DNA of 64,000 nt, taken from the NCBI RefSeq assembly GCF_003390375.1, contig NZ_QUOT01000002.1, positions 59,689-123,688 of the forward strand, given 5' to 3'. A model generated the notes under the pieces. That model was not told where the DNA came from and searched no databases. It saw nothing but the letters and a program-made list of their open reading frames with translations. The position numbers and the translations under genes are program-made. Positions 8,864 to 17,411 of the stretch are shown here, piece after piece (the stretch's first letter is position 1; each line of letters begins with the position of its first letter). This stretch comes from Thalassotalea euphylliae (GTDB lineage: Bacteria; Pseudomonadota; Gammaproteobacteria; Enterobacterales; Alteromonadaceae).

Positions 8864-9586
8864 ATGGAATATAACCTAATAACCCTACTATTAATTAACC
8901 TTGTGGTATTCTTTGGCAGCTTACTGCAAGGACTGATAGGTTATGGTGTCGGTATGTTCTGTGCACCTTTACTGTTTTTAATCAGCCCAACACTCGTACC
9001 CGCACCGCTGATTTTAATTTCTACCGTACTCACCCTTATGATGATGGTAAGAGACAAAAGTCATTTACAGTTTGATCAAGTGTCTTGGGCAATGAAAGGT
9101 GGCTTTGTCGGCACAGTTCTGGCGGGGTTAGTATTGAAAATTGCCACGAAAGATCAGTTTGAATTGTTCTTTGGGCTGTTGATCTTAACAGCAGTGCTTA
9201 TTTCACTGCTCGGCTTTAAACCTAAAGTTAATAAACGCAACAATGTTATTGCTGGCTTTACTTCAGGCTTTATGGGCACCCTAACCGCTGTGGGCGGCCC
9301 ACCAATCGCCCTGCTTTACCAGCATGGCGCGATTAAAAATATTATCGCCAACTTAACAGCATTTTTCTTGTTTTTAAATTTCGTCGCGATTATTACGCTT
9401 GCCAGTATCGGTGAAATAACCTTTGAAACACTAAAAATCGTTGCTATTGCGACACCCGGTGTTGCACTAGGTTTATATACTTCCACTAAATTCCAAGGCA
9501 TTGTCAAAGCGCATTTAGCGCAGCGCTGGATACTGGTGTTAAGCGCAATTACTGCCGTGATTGCAATTGTTAGGTCTTTTTATTAG
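8864..9586 (+). CDS. TSUP family permease (TauE/SafE type)
   Basis: A 240 aa membrane protein with about eight hydrophobic segments in two similar halves. Each half opens with the family glycine/proline pattern: GSLLQGLIGYGVGMFCAPLL near residues 18-37 and GFTSGFMGTLTAVGGPPIAL near 131-150. TSUP proteins export or import sulfite, sulfoacetate or related organosulfur anions, but the substrate cannot be assigned. It is a single-gene unit; upstream lies a structured 5' region that may control it. A second, different TSUP gene lies at 55.7 kb. Confidence 0.85.
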   Translation: MEYNLITLLLINLVVFFGSLLQGLIGYGVGMFCAPLLFLISPTLVPAPLILISTVLTLMMMVRDKSHLQFDQVSWAMKGGFVGTVLAGLVLKIATKDQFELFFGLLILTAVLISLLGFKPKVNKRNNVIAGFTSGFMGTLTAVGGPPIALLYQHGAIKNIIANLTAFFLFLNFVAIITLASIGEITFETLKIVAIATPGVALGLYTSTKFQGIVKAHLAQRWILVLSAITAVIAIVRSFY

Positions 9587-9805
9587 CTTTGAAGGTAGAC
9601 ATATCGCTTAATAAATTAGGGAAATAGTAGAGTTGTGAATACTTTAGCCAATTGCTCGGTCTAATGAATCAAACCACCTTAACTTTATACTGCTCGGCGG
9701 CGAATCAATGGGTTGCGCATAGCCCAATGAAATTAACTTAGCTAGAGTGATATAAAGTAAAGTGCTAATTTATCTAGTTCAAAAGCGAATTTTCAAAGTT
9801 ACCCT

Positions 9806-10618
9806 ATGCTGTTATCACTTTTCCAAACTAAACCCTATCTAGACGACTCAACGACGCTCTGGATTCTCGATACTTACCATTGGGCACTCAGCCATTTTGA
9901 CGCCCAAGAGTTTAAAAACAATAGCCAGCTAATATTGCCAACCAGCGATTTTTATCCGGGTAAGGTATCCAGTATTGAAGAAATGGCAGCGTCAGTATTT
10001 GAAAAAACGCTCACCTATGCTGGTATGAAGAATTGGCCAATCAAGTTAATTTCACCAATGGCCTATCAGCAAAACCCGCAGTATCAACAAATGCCGAAAT
10101 TGCACTTTGGTGACGCCATTCGCGGTGACAAAGTACAGGTATTCACCAAAGACTTTAGCCAAAACGCAAGTGAAAATGTGAATAACAATATTTATGTCAG
10201 CTACAACCCTAATCAAATTAATCAACCACAAGATTTGGTGGCTTCATATGCTCAAGCATATGCTGCCATCTTAATAGCTCAAAAAGGCCTTACCCCGCCC
10301 GGTGGAGAAAGGTTTCTGCCACAAGCGATAGATTTAGTCGCGAGCTTTTTAGGCTTTGGTGTGATGTTTGCCAACACAGCCTATCAATTTAAAGGCGGCT
10401 GCGGCAGTTGCTACAACAAGTACGCTAATCGTGAAGTGGCATTGCCCGAAAATGAAATGGTGTATTGTTTGGCCATGTTTGCGGTGTTAAAAGATATTCC
10501 GGTAAAACAGGTAACCTTGCATTTAAAATCTCACCTACGTGGCGAGTTTAAAAAAGCGGTAAAAGAATTAACCGCGAAAAGTAAAACGCCAGAATTCAAG
10601 TTATTGACGTCAGCTTAG
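9806..10618 (+). CDS. Conserved-looking hypothetical protein with GGCGSCYNKY motif
   Basis: I do not recognise this 270 aa family. It has no signal peptide or membrane segment and looks cytosolic. Notable is a short Cys motif, GGCGSCYNKYANR (about residues 198-210), preceded by a helix FLGFGVMFANTAYQF, and a basic C-terminal helix. The middle (LVASYAQAYAAILIAQKG) looks like the helix before a metal or prosthetic-group site, in the style of proteins that search for housekeeping partners, but no reaction can be assigned. Single-gene unit with 220 bp upstream and 180 bp downstream. Codon use matches its neighbours. Confidence 0.75.
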   Translation: MLLSLFQTKPYLDDSTTLWILDTYHWALSHFDAQEFKNNSQLILPTSDFYPGKVSSIEEMAASVFEKTLTYAGMKNWPIKLISPMAYQQNPQYQQMPKLHFGDAIRGDKVQVFTKDFSQNASENVNNNIYVSYNPNQINQPQDLVASYAQAYAAILIAQKGLTPPGGERFLPQAIDLVASFLGFGVMFANTAYQFKGGCGSCYNKYANREVALPENEMVYCLAMFAVLKDIPVKQVTLHLKSHLRGEFKKAVKELTAKSKTPEFKLLTSA

Positions 10619-10799
10619 TCTAGGCCTTGCTGCAACCATAATTTGCAATCAATACCAGTCGTCTAAACTTGTCGACTAATTAACGTATTCTCGTTGCAGA
10701 GTAACTGGAATATCGGCATATTTGACCGAATGCTTTTAGTGCATTTAAGCTCGTAGCAAATCAGCCAAAGCAAACAATAAAAACGATTGGAGTGACAAT

Positions 10800-12878
10800 A
10801 TGGTTAACAAGCTAGGCAAAATTGCCATTGCCTTATCTTTGGTAGCTTCCCCTGCGGTGATAGCAGCTAACACCTTTACCGCAGAAGATATCTTTTCATT
10901 GGAATACGCCAGCAATATACAAGTATCACCTGATGGTGAGCAACTGGTCTATATTCGAAATTCAAACGATATTATGACCGACGGCAAAAACAGAAATTTG
11001 TGGTTGGTTGATATTGATAGCAAAACTCAAGCCCCGCTGTTTTCTGATCACAAACAGTACTCTTCACCCCTTTGGTCGCCAGATGGCAAACGCATTGCCT
11101 TTATCAGCAATTTAACCGGTTCTAGCCAAATACACGTGCACTATCTTGAAGAGAATCGCACCGCTTTAGTTAGCCAAATTCAAGGCAATATCAGTAATTT
11201 AACTTGGTCACCTGACGGCCAATGGTTCGCATACCACCACAAGGTGAAAGACAAACGCACTTCACTTGTCAAAATGCCGAAAAAACCAAAAGGTGCGAAA
11301 TGGTCAAAACCTGTCACAGTTATCGACCAAGCCTATTACCAAGCTGACGGCCGAGGACTCGTCGAGCCTGGTTACCAGCATATTTTTGTGATCCCCGCTG
11401 ATGGCGGCACGCCTCGCCAACTAACCAGTGGTAACTATCATCACAGCGGCAAGCTTGAATGGAGCCAAGATGGTAAGCAAATTCTTTTCTCCGCCAACCG
11501 AAGCAAAGATTGGGAATATAAACGCCTAGAAAGCGATTTATATGCGGTCAATGTTGCTGACGGTGAACTTAGCCAACTGACCAGTGCACCTGGCCGTGAG
11601 CTCAATCCTGAGTTTTCAGATAACGGTAAGAGCCTCGCTTATTTATCCACCTCAAACGCGCTTAACCCATATCGAAATGCCAAATTAAATGTGATGGATT
11701 GGGCAAATAAATCAAGCAAAGTTATCGCTGAAGATTTCGACCGTTCCATTCAAAACCCTAAATGGTTATCTGCTTCGCAATTAGCCTTTAGTTATGATGA
11801 CTTTGGTAAGCGAAAAATCGCCACCATTACCACCAAAGGCAAAATAAAAGACCTTACCGATACAGTTACAGGCACAACTTTAGGTCGCCCTTATATCAGC
11901 GGTGAATTTGATGCCAACAGCTCAGGTACTATTGCGTTTACACACGGCAACGCACTGCGCCCTGCCGATGTTGCGGTAGTTTCTAAAAAAGGGAAAGTTA
12001 GCCAAATCACGCAATTAAATGAAGATTTACTAGCACATAAAACCTTAGGTGAAGTGCATGAAATTAACTATAAATCGTCATTTGATGGTGAACCGATTCA
12101 AGGCTGGTACATTACCCCGCCAAATTTTGACCCAAATAAAAAATATCCATTAATCGTAGAAATACACGGTGGCCCTCACCTTGCCTATGGCCCTCACTTC
12201 TCTGCAGAGCTGCAACGTTTTGCTGAACAAGGCTATGTCGTGTTTTTTGATAATCATCGCGGCAGTAGTTCTTACGGTGAGCGCTTTGCCATGTTGCTCA
12301 AATACAAATACAGTTCAAAAGAAGACTTTGCCGATCACAACTCAGGTGTTGATGCCATGATTGATTTAGGCTTTGTTGATGATCAAAACCTGTTTATCGC
12401 CGGTGGCTCAGCAGGCGGTATTGCCGCTGCCTATGCGATTGGTTTAACTGACCGATTTAATGCTGCCCTAGTCGCTAAACCTGTTATTAACTGGCTGAGT
12501 AAAGTGCTAACCGCTGACAGTGGTCTACTGCAAATTCCAACCCAATTCCCTGGTATGCCTTGGGAGCATGTAGAGCACTATTGGCAACGCTCGCCAATGT
12601 CGTTGGTAGGTAATGTCACCACCCCAACCATGTTGATCACTGGCGAAGAAGATCTGCGCACACCAATGGCAGAAACCGAACAATTCTACCAAGCATTAAA
12701 ACTACGTATGGTAGATACAGTTTTAGTGAAAGTACCAGGTTCACCGCACGGTATCGCTGGTAAGCCATCGCGCATGATCGCTAAAATTGAGCATACATTG
12801 GCGTGGTTTGAGAAATACAAGAAAGACACGCAAGAGGAACAAGAGGTGATGATTAAAAAGCTCAAAGCTGCAAAGTAG
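10800..12878 (+). CDS. Secreted S9-family prolyl oligopeptidase / dipeptidyl peptidase
   Basis: A 692 aa serine peptidase with an N-terminal signal peptide (residues 1-22, cleavage near VIAAN), a seven-bladed TolB/WD40-like propeller (about 30-400; repeated SPDG and SQDG turns) and a C-terminal alpha/beta hydrolase domain. The predicted triad is Ser537 in GGSAGG, Asp618 in GEEDLRT and His650 in GSPHG. Such enzymes remove dipeptides or short peptides from the N-terminus of oligopeptides in the periplasm or outside the cell, supporting peptide nutrition. The ribosome site is weak (GGAGTGACAAT before ATG). Ends at a strong terminator; single-gene unit. Confidence 0.9.
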   Translation: MVNKLGKIAIALSLVASPAVIAANTFTAEDIFSLEYASNIQVSPDGEQLVYIRNSNDIMTDGKNRNLWLVDIDSKTQAPLFSDHKQYSSPLWSPDGKRIAFISNLTGSSQIHVHYLEENRTALVSQIQGNISNLTWSPDGQWFAYHHKVKDKRTSLVKMPKKPKGAKWSKPVTVIDQAYYQADGRGLVEPGYQHIFVIPADGGTPRQLTSGNYHHSGKLEWSQDGKQILFSANRSKDWEYKRLESDLYAVNVADGELSQLTSAPGRELNPEFSDNGKSLAYLSTSNALNPYRNAKLNVMDWANKSSKVIAEDFDRSIQNPKWLSASQLAFSYDDFGKRKIATITTKGKIKDLTDTVTGTTLGRPYISGEFDANSSGTIAFTHGNALRPADVAVVSKKGKVSQITQLNEDLLAHKTLGEVHEINYKSSFDGEPIQGWYITPPNFDPNKKYPLIVEIHGGPHLAYGPHFSAELQRFAEQGYVVFFDNHRGSSSYGERFAMLLKYKYSSKEDFADHNSGVDAMIDLGFVDDQNLFIAGGSAGGIAAAYAIGLTDRFNAALVAKPVINWLSKVLTADSGLLQIPTQFPGMPWEHVEHYWQRSPMSLVGNVTTPTMLITGEEDLRTPMAETEQFYQALKLRMVDTVLVKVPGSPHGIAGKPSRMIAKIEHTLAWFEKYKKDTQEEQEVMIKKLKAAK

Positions 12879-12957
12879 TTAACCGAGTTCAGGTTAGCGA
12901 TAAGCCTGCAATGCGCTGTGCTTTTAGTACAGCGCTACAGAGCTTAAAATAAGCATC

Positions 12958-13005
12958 AAAGAAACATAAAAAGGGAAGCGTTTGCTTCCCTTTTTATGTT
13001 TCTTT
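12958..13005. terminator. Strong bidirectional terminator, 22 bp perfect arms
   Basis: The arms at 12958-12979 and 12984-13005 are perfectly complementary over 22 bases around a GTTT loop. The core is AAAAAGGGAAGC/GCTTCCCTTTTT, so either strand gives a GC stem with a T-run. It lies between the peptidase gene and the convergent glutaredoxin-like gene. Confidence 0.9.
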
Positions 13006-13113
13006 GACGTCTCTTTTCTTTTTCCGTTTCTATTAGCGCTACAACACTGCTCGCCTTAACAGCTAATTGTCGGTGAATTAACGTGATTGATAATATATTC
13101 CTAGCTTTATCAA

Positions 13114-13344
13114 TTACCCAGCGCCATAGAGCTTTTTAAAGTTCTTGAGATTCCAACCTATCATCACCTCATTACCAATTTTGAGCACAGGGACAGAGCG
13201 TGCGCCAATAGCATCCAACTCTTTTCTCCCCCGCTGCATTTTCGCATTCGTTAATCGATATTTAATGCCGTTATCATCTAAGTATTTTTGTGCTTCACGA
13301 CAATGTGGGCATTTATCTGAAATATAAAGAACAACGCGCTTCAT
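13114..13344 (-). CDS. Glutaredoxin-like small thiol oxidoreductase
   Basis: A 76 aa single-domain thioredoxin-fold protein with the redox site Cys12-Pro-His-Cys15, a cis-proline loop (SVPVLKIG) and a GW(N) glycine motif near the end, the pattern of short glutaredoxins and NrdH/GrxA-like proteins. CPHC instead of CPYC makes it somewhat atypical and closer to DsbA in active-site chemistry. It likely reduces or transfers disulfides in the cytoplasm; no signal peptide. Single gene, no operon partner. Confidence 0.8.
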   Translation of the reverse strand: MKRVVLYISDKCPHCREAQKYLDDNGIKYRLTNAKMQRGRKELDAIGARSVPVLKIGNEVMIGWNLKNFKKLYGAG

Positions 13345-13622
13345 AGCTGGCCTTTTGAGAATCGTAATTCACTGCTATTTTACTTGATTGATCACATAAA
13401 AACAGCAAAGCATAAGCCGCATAGGCAAGTAAGTTAAGCAAAGCCAACTAAGCAAAGCAAGATAGAAGGTTTGTTATAAATAAAAACACCTGCAACCTAC
13501 GCTGAACTCGCAAACAATCAACAACTAAATTGCCAATATGAGCAAAACAAATAAATATTCTTGAATAGGTTTTTTGAATTTTAAGGTCTAGGATTAAGTA
13601 ACTACATTTTAAAGGAATTCTT
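13345..13622. other. Intergenic region upstream of YHS lipoprotein gene
   Basis: 278 bp. It contains short AAGCAAAGC-type repeats around 13400-13460 and an AAGGAATTCTT ribosome-binding site just before ATG 13623. I see no gene in it. Confidence 0.4.
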
Positions 13623-14081
13623 ATGCGTAAACTTGTATCAGTAATACCCGTATTATTTGCTTTGTTGTTAACTGCTTGTGCAACTGTACCATCAACACCA
13701 GTGCTAACTCTTGAAGGCGCAGCAATTGGTGGTTACGACGTTGTTGCTTATCACACCGAAGAAAAAGCGGTAAAAGGTAACGAGCAATTTACTTCACTTT
13801 ACAACGAATCAGTATGGCGTTTTGCATCTGCTGAAAATAAAGCGAAATTTGACGCTGACCCAGTAAAATACGCGCCACAATACGGCGGATACTGTGCATA
13901 CGGCTTATCAAATGGTTTTATCATTGATTCAGACCCAGAAGCCTTTAGCCTAGTTGACGGTAAGTTATACCTAAACAACACGCCAAAAGTTCGCGATATC
14001 TGGTTAGAAGACACGGCATACTACATTGAAAATGCCGATGTAAGCTGGGAAAAAGCAAAAGCTAAAGCTGCAGAAAAGTAA
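13623..14081 (+). CDS. YHS-domain lipoprotein
   Basis: A 152 aa protein with a lipoprotein signal (LLLTAC, lipidated Cys at residue 19) and a YHS domain (about 35-115). YHS hallmarks are the GGYDVVAYH opening, WRFASAENKAKFDADPVKYAPQYGGYCAYGLS in the middle and GKLYLNN near the end. YHS domains are small and often metal-linked; secreted versions are common in marine gammaproteobacteria with no proven role. The ribosome site AAGGAATTCTT is strong and a terminator follows at once, so it is a well-expressed single-gene unit, anchored in the outer or inner membrane. Confidence 0.88.
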   Translation: MRKLVSVIPVLFALLLTACATVPSTPVLTLEGAAIGGYDVVAYHTEEKAVKGNEQFTSLYNESVWRFASAENKAKFDADPVKYAPQYGGYCAYGLSNGFIIDSDPEAFSLVDGKLYLNNTPKVRDIWLEDTAYYIENADVSWEKAKAKAAEK

Positions 14082-14113
14082 GCAATCTATCTACCTCTCT
14101 GATTAATGATTAA

Positions 14114-14147
14114 GAATCCGCAGCTTCAACCAGCTGCGGATTTTTTA
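14114..14147 (+). terminator. Rho-independent terminator after YHS gene
   Basis: AATCCGCAGCT, a short loop, AGCTGCGGATT, then TTTTT. It closes the YHS gene and lies inside the over-long 5' extension of the next reading frame, which supports the downstream start chosen for VF530. Confidence 0.88.
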
Positions 14148-14216
14148 TATGCACCGCAAACCAACGCCCTTAATTCCTCTCTAACGTTATTTACTTCTTT
14201 TACTGAATTCTGTTTT

Positions 14217-14243
14217 TTGAATGAAGTGATTAACCGTTATAAT
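14217..14243 (+). promoter_or_regulatory. Possible sigma-70 promoter of VF530 gene
   Basis: TTGAAT at 14217 and a consensus TATAAT at 14238, spacer 15 (a little short), 30 bp before the chosen ATG at 14274. Fits a promoter between the YHS terminator and the VF530 start. Confidence 0.4.
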
Positions 14244-14273
14244 AGCCTTAGTTTTTATCAATTAGTCACTTTC

Positions 14274-14732
14274 ATGAGCGAACAGTCAATTTACGAAAAT
14301 AATCCATTGCATGGTTTAAAACTCGAAACATTATTAGAAGAGTTAATATCTCACTACGGGTGGGAAATATTGGCCGAATATACGCGAATTAATTGTTTTA
14401 AAAACAACCCTAGTATGGAGTCTAGTGTTAAGTTTTTTAAAAAGACCGAATGGGCACGAGAAAAAATAGAACGTTTCTATTTATACGAATTTAAAAACCT
14501 ACCCAAAGCACCAGATGATCAATTTGAAATCCCGCCAAGAGACAGGATAATCCCTGCTCATCAAAAGCCAAGATCGCCTAAAGTGTTAATTGCAGGCCAA
14601 GCGCCAGTGCCTAGACTAGCACCAAAGGAAAAAGGTCGCTTCAACGATAAGAAAAAGCCGCATAAGCAAAGAAATAAAGTTGATAAAGGACATACGCCCC
14701 CAAAAAACCCGTGGGAGAATTCTCCTCAGTAA
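14274..14732 (+). CDS. VF530 family (DUF2132) protein with basic tail
   Basis: A 152 aa protein. The N-terminal 75 residues carry the VF530 signature: NNPLHGLKLETLLEELISHYGWEIL, then INCFKNNPSMESSVKFFKKTEWAREKIERFYL. VF530 proteins are small, helical and thought to bind DNA because of fold similarity to C-terminal DNA-binding proteins (established only structurally). The C-terminal half here is a basic, Pro/Lys-rich, probably disordered extension not present in the shortest members. ATG 14274 is chosen over 14106 because the upstream part crosses a terminator and has no conserved features. Confidence 0.85.
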   Translation: MSEQSIYENNPLHGLKLETLLEELISHYGWEILAEYTRINCFKNNPSMESSVKFFKKTEWAREKIERFYLYEFKNLPKAPDDQFEIPPRDRIIPAHQKPRSPKVLIAGQAPVPRLAPKEKGRFNDKKKPHKQRNKVDKGHTPPKNPWENSPQ

Positions 14733-15138
14733 CACCTTTGTTGGAATGCCAGCTGCACTAGTTCAAAAAAGAGGGAAAATCCAATTGTTCCCTCTTTCAA
14801 ATTCAGACAACTACTCTCTGCGTTACTCCTTTCGTCACTAAAGATCGCAGCTAAATTCGTATCACTGGAAATCAGCCACTTCTGATAGGATTCTGATCCC
14901 ATTTATTGCTCGTTCATTACTCTGGCAAGGTAGCATTCCTAACAAGAAACAATACAAAATCGGAACGAAAGGCAGCTAAGTATTACTGATTTGAAGCTGA
15001 CCTCATTTAGTTCTTCTTATCACCAAAAAACGATGAGGCTGTAAACAATTGTCTAACTAAACTATTGACTTATCAATGCTCTCGTTTGAGTATGAAATTC
15101 GCGCCAAATAATGATAATAACCATCTGAAGAGGGAACA
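14733..15138. other. Intergenic region between VF530 and MFS genes
   Basis: 406 bp with no gene seen. A hairpin AAAGAGGGA/TCCCTCTTT at about 14767-14798 ends in a short T-run and is a likely terminator for VF530. The right end holds a strong GAGGGAACA ribosome site before ATG 15139 and a TTGACT at about 15065 that may be a -35 box. Confidence 0.5.
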
Positions 15139-16458
15139 ATGACGCAAACGAATACTCAGCACCTGGGCGCACAAGCGCCTACCAAAGAAGTGAGCTGCGC
15201 CACCAAAGGACAAAAATATTACGCATTAGGCCTACTCACTGTCGTTTACAGTTTTAACTTTATTGACCGACAACTACTGTCTATTTTGCAAGAAGGCGTA
15301 AAAGCCGATCTTGGTCTCTCTGATACGCAACTAGGATTACTAACAGGCTTCTCGTTTGCACTTTTTTACGTACTCGCTGGCATTCCAATTGCCAAGTGGG
15401 CCGATAGCGGCAATCGCCGTAATATTATTTCACTGGCCACATTTGTCTGGAGTTTAATGACCGCTGTCAGTGGCTTTGTTCAAAACTTTGTTCACCTGCT
15501 ACTCGCCCGTATAGGTGTGGGTGTTGGTGAAGCGGGCTGTAGTCCTCCCTCACATTCCATTATCTCAGATATTTTTCCACCTCATGCCAGAGCGGGCGCA
15601 TTAGGCTTTTATGCAACAGGCGCGAATATTGGTGTGTTATTTGGCTTTTTGCTCGGCGGTTGGCTTAACGAATTGTACGGTTGGCGCGTTGCTTTTATTG
15701 CGGTTGGCGCACCGGGTATTTTACTTGCCATCATAGTGCGTATGACCCTTAAAGAACCCATTAGAGGCTTGAGCGAAAACCGCACCTCAACCGAACAAGC
15801 GCCAACCTTTAAGCAAGTAATCAGCTTGCTGTTTAGCCGTATGTCATTTCGACATATTGCGCTAGCGTCAGCCCTTACCGCATTTGTCAGTTACAGCTTA
15901 GCGAGCTGGTCAGCGTCACTACTGATCAGAAATTACAATATGCCGACCACTGAACTTGGCATTTGGTTGGCACTAATTGTCGGGGTTGGCGGTGCTATTG
16001 GAGTCTTTAGTGGTGGCGTACTGGCAGATAAACTTGCCAAGAAAGATCAACGCTGGTACGCATGGTTGCCAGGTTTGGCCTCGTTAACGGCATTGCCATT
16101 TTTAATTTCATTTTGTATCGCTACCGATAAAAATATTGCACTTATCAGCCTAATTTTACCCGCTTTTGTCGGTAACATTTACTTAGGTGTTGTTGTCGCA
16201 ACCATCCACAGTTTAGTTGGCCTGCGAATGCGCGCGGTGTCATCGGCGATATTTTTCTTAATCATCAATATTATCGGCCTTGGCCTCGGGCCATCATCAA
16301 TTGGTTTCTTAAGTGATGTTTTATCAGCAACACACGGTGACAAATCACTTGGCTTAGCCATGTTATATCTCTTACCAATAATCAGCTTTTGGTCTATTTG
16401 CCACTTCTATTTTGCTTCGAGAAACTTACGCGAAGATCTCGCTAACGCACCACAATAA
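15139..16458 (+). CDS. MFS transporter, Spinster-like
   Basis: A 439 aa major facilitator protein with 12 predicted helices. It opens YYALGLLTVVYSFNFIDRQLLSI, carries the inter-helix motif (GIPIAKWADSGNRR) and GVGEAGCSPPSHSIISDIFP, which are hallmarks of the Spinster-like branch often found in bacteria for organic acids, lipids or aromatic compounds. The substrate is unknown. Ribosome site GAGGGAACA ahead of the ATG. Downstream is a perfect palindrome that may terminate transcription. Single-gene unit. Confidence 0.88.
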   Translation: MTQTNTQHLGAQAPTKEVSCATKGQKYYALGLLTVVYSFNFIDRQLLSILQEGVKADLGLSDTQLGLLTGFSFALFYVLAGIPIAKWADSGNRRNIISLATFVWSLMTAVSGFVQNFVHLLLARIGVGVGEAGCSPPSHSIISDIFPPHARAGALGFYATGANIGVLFGFLLGGWLNELYGWRVAFIAVGAPGILLAIIVRMTLKEPIRGLSENRTSTEQAPTFKQVISLLFSRMSFRHIALASALTAFVSYSLASWSASLLIRNYNMPTTELGIWLALIVGVGGAIGVFSGGVLADKLAKKDQRWYAWLPGLASLTALPFLISFCIATDKNIALISLILPAFVGNIYLGVVVATIHSLVGLRMRAVSSAIFFLIINIIGLGLGPSSIGFLSDVLSATHGDKSLGLAMLYLLPIISFWSICHFYFASRNLREDLANAPQ

Positions 16459-16470
16459 AGGCAACACTCC

Positions 16471-16498
16471 CCCTTTAACTCAATATTGAGTTAAAGGG
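16471..16498. terminator. Perfect 28 bp palindrome after MFS gene
   Basis: CCCTTTAACTCAAT followed immediately by ATTGAGTTAAAGGG, 14 bp arms without loop, 13 bp after the MFS stop. No T-run follows on the plus strand, so termination is probable but not certain; it may act as an mRNA 3' stabiliser. Confidence 0.5.
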
Positions 16499-16627
16499 TT
16501 ACTCTTCAGAAATACCTAGCTAAATTTCTTGAGCTGGTATATTTGAGCAGTCAAAAGGCTTTATCGAATAGTTAAACTTTTCGATTCTATTGCGGCAGTG
16601 GCCGCAGCTCCCAAACAGCGAAAACAA

Positions 16628-16736
16628 CAAATAAAATTTAGGTGATTAAACTATACCTGACAATGCGACATCCCTGTCACAACGTCAGTTGTCAGCATCA
16701 ATGCTGATAATGGTAGAACCACCTAAATTTTATTTG
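16628..16736. repeat. Long inverted repeat enclosing inner hairpins
   Basis: The arms at 16628-16644 and 16720-16736 (CAAATAAAATTTAGGTG and its complement) match perfectly over 17 bp around a 75 bp centre. A CAGCGA just outside each arm extends the match imperfectly. Inside are further pairs: CTGACAA/TTGTCAG and TCAGCAT/ATGCTGA. It could be a small palindromic repeat of the MITE/ERIC type or a structured RNA. No second copy was noticed in this window. Confidence 0.6.
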
Positions 16737-17224
16737 AATCGCTGACAAGGGATTGGTGTTGAATTCAAGGCTTATTGGTTTTACTAAAAGAAATCTTAGT
16801 GCATAGAAATTCATCACTAAAACTAAACGAAGCACTACTCTGCTTAACAAACGCCTGAAATAAATAAACCGATTCATGTATCGCCTGCATGGATGCAGGT
16901 GAAAGCTGTTACTCTCTGGCTCTCATGCTGTTAAATCTTTATAACTAGGTAAGTATTACTGCGTTTTAGTAGCTTTCTATTCTAGCTCTAGATAAGGCAT
17001 ACACAGCCAAATTTCTTAACAAAACACCATATAAAAAACTCAAGACAAGATGTTTTTTTCGGAGTGATGTAAAAATTTAGCTCTAACTCACATCGAAAAA
17101 ATGCGTGAGTTTACCATCGGAAAATGAAAAAAATTTGAGGGTGTATATGAAATATTACCGATATATAAAGTAAATATTAAAAACGCCTTCAGTTGTTTTT
17201 CAAGTTAGTTTAAAAGTAAGTTAA

Positions 17225-17300
17225 TTACCATGTCAGCTTTTCTTTTAACGCTACGCCGGTATTAGCTAGGGAGCGAAAGTTCTTTAACACCAGCAATCAA
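17225..17300 (-). pseudogene. Decayed 3' end of a second sucD
   Basis: Read on the minus strand, this stretch gives AGVKELSL, one frame shift, then LANTGVALKEKLTW and a stop. The real SucD ends [22 protein letters not shown]. Codon-by-codon alignment of the DNA also holds except for one extra base in the relic (near 17271). Only the last ~25 codons remain. It lies just beyond the terminator of the intact sucD, in the same orientation. It is a remnant of an earlier or duplicated sucD; the divergence shows it is old or came from another lineage. Confidence 0.7.
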
Positions 17301-17362
17301 CAATATTCTGAGTTGACTTGTACCAGTCGCCAGCGCTTACAATACACACAAATAACAGACAC

Positions 17363-17390
17363 AAAAAAGGTCGCCTAAGCGACCTTTTTA
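17363..17390 (-). terminator. Terminator of sucCD
   Basis: AAAAAGGTCGC, CTAA loop, GCGACCTTTTT. GC stem with T-runs on both strands, 22 bp after the sucD stop. Confidence 0.88.
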
Positions 17391-17411
17391 ACAAGCTTTT
17401 AAGCTAAGTGC

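Larger units (their letters stand above)
16459..17411. other. 950 bp gene-poor region between MFS and sucD
   Basis: No intact gene. It holds, left to right: a 28 bp palindrome (16471-16498), a long inverted repeat (16628-16736), a small hairpin CCTGCAT/ATGCAGG (16884-16899), an AT-rich stretch with nothing recognisable (about 16900-17220), a sucD tail relic (17225-17300) and the sucD terminator. Confidence 0.7.

Noticed and set aside
14106..14273. Long N-terminal extension of the VF530 frame
   Set aside because: It crosses a clear terminator and shows no conserved feature.
16628..16736. Inverted repeat as an integron attC site
   Set aside because: No GTTRRRY/RYYYAAC ends and no integron cassette nearby.
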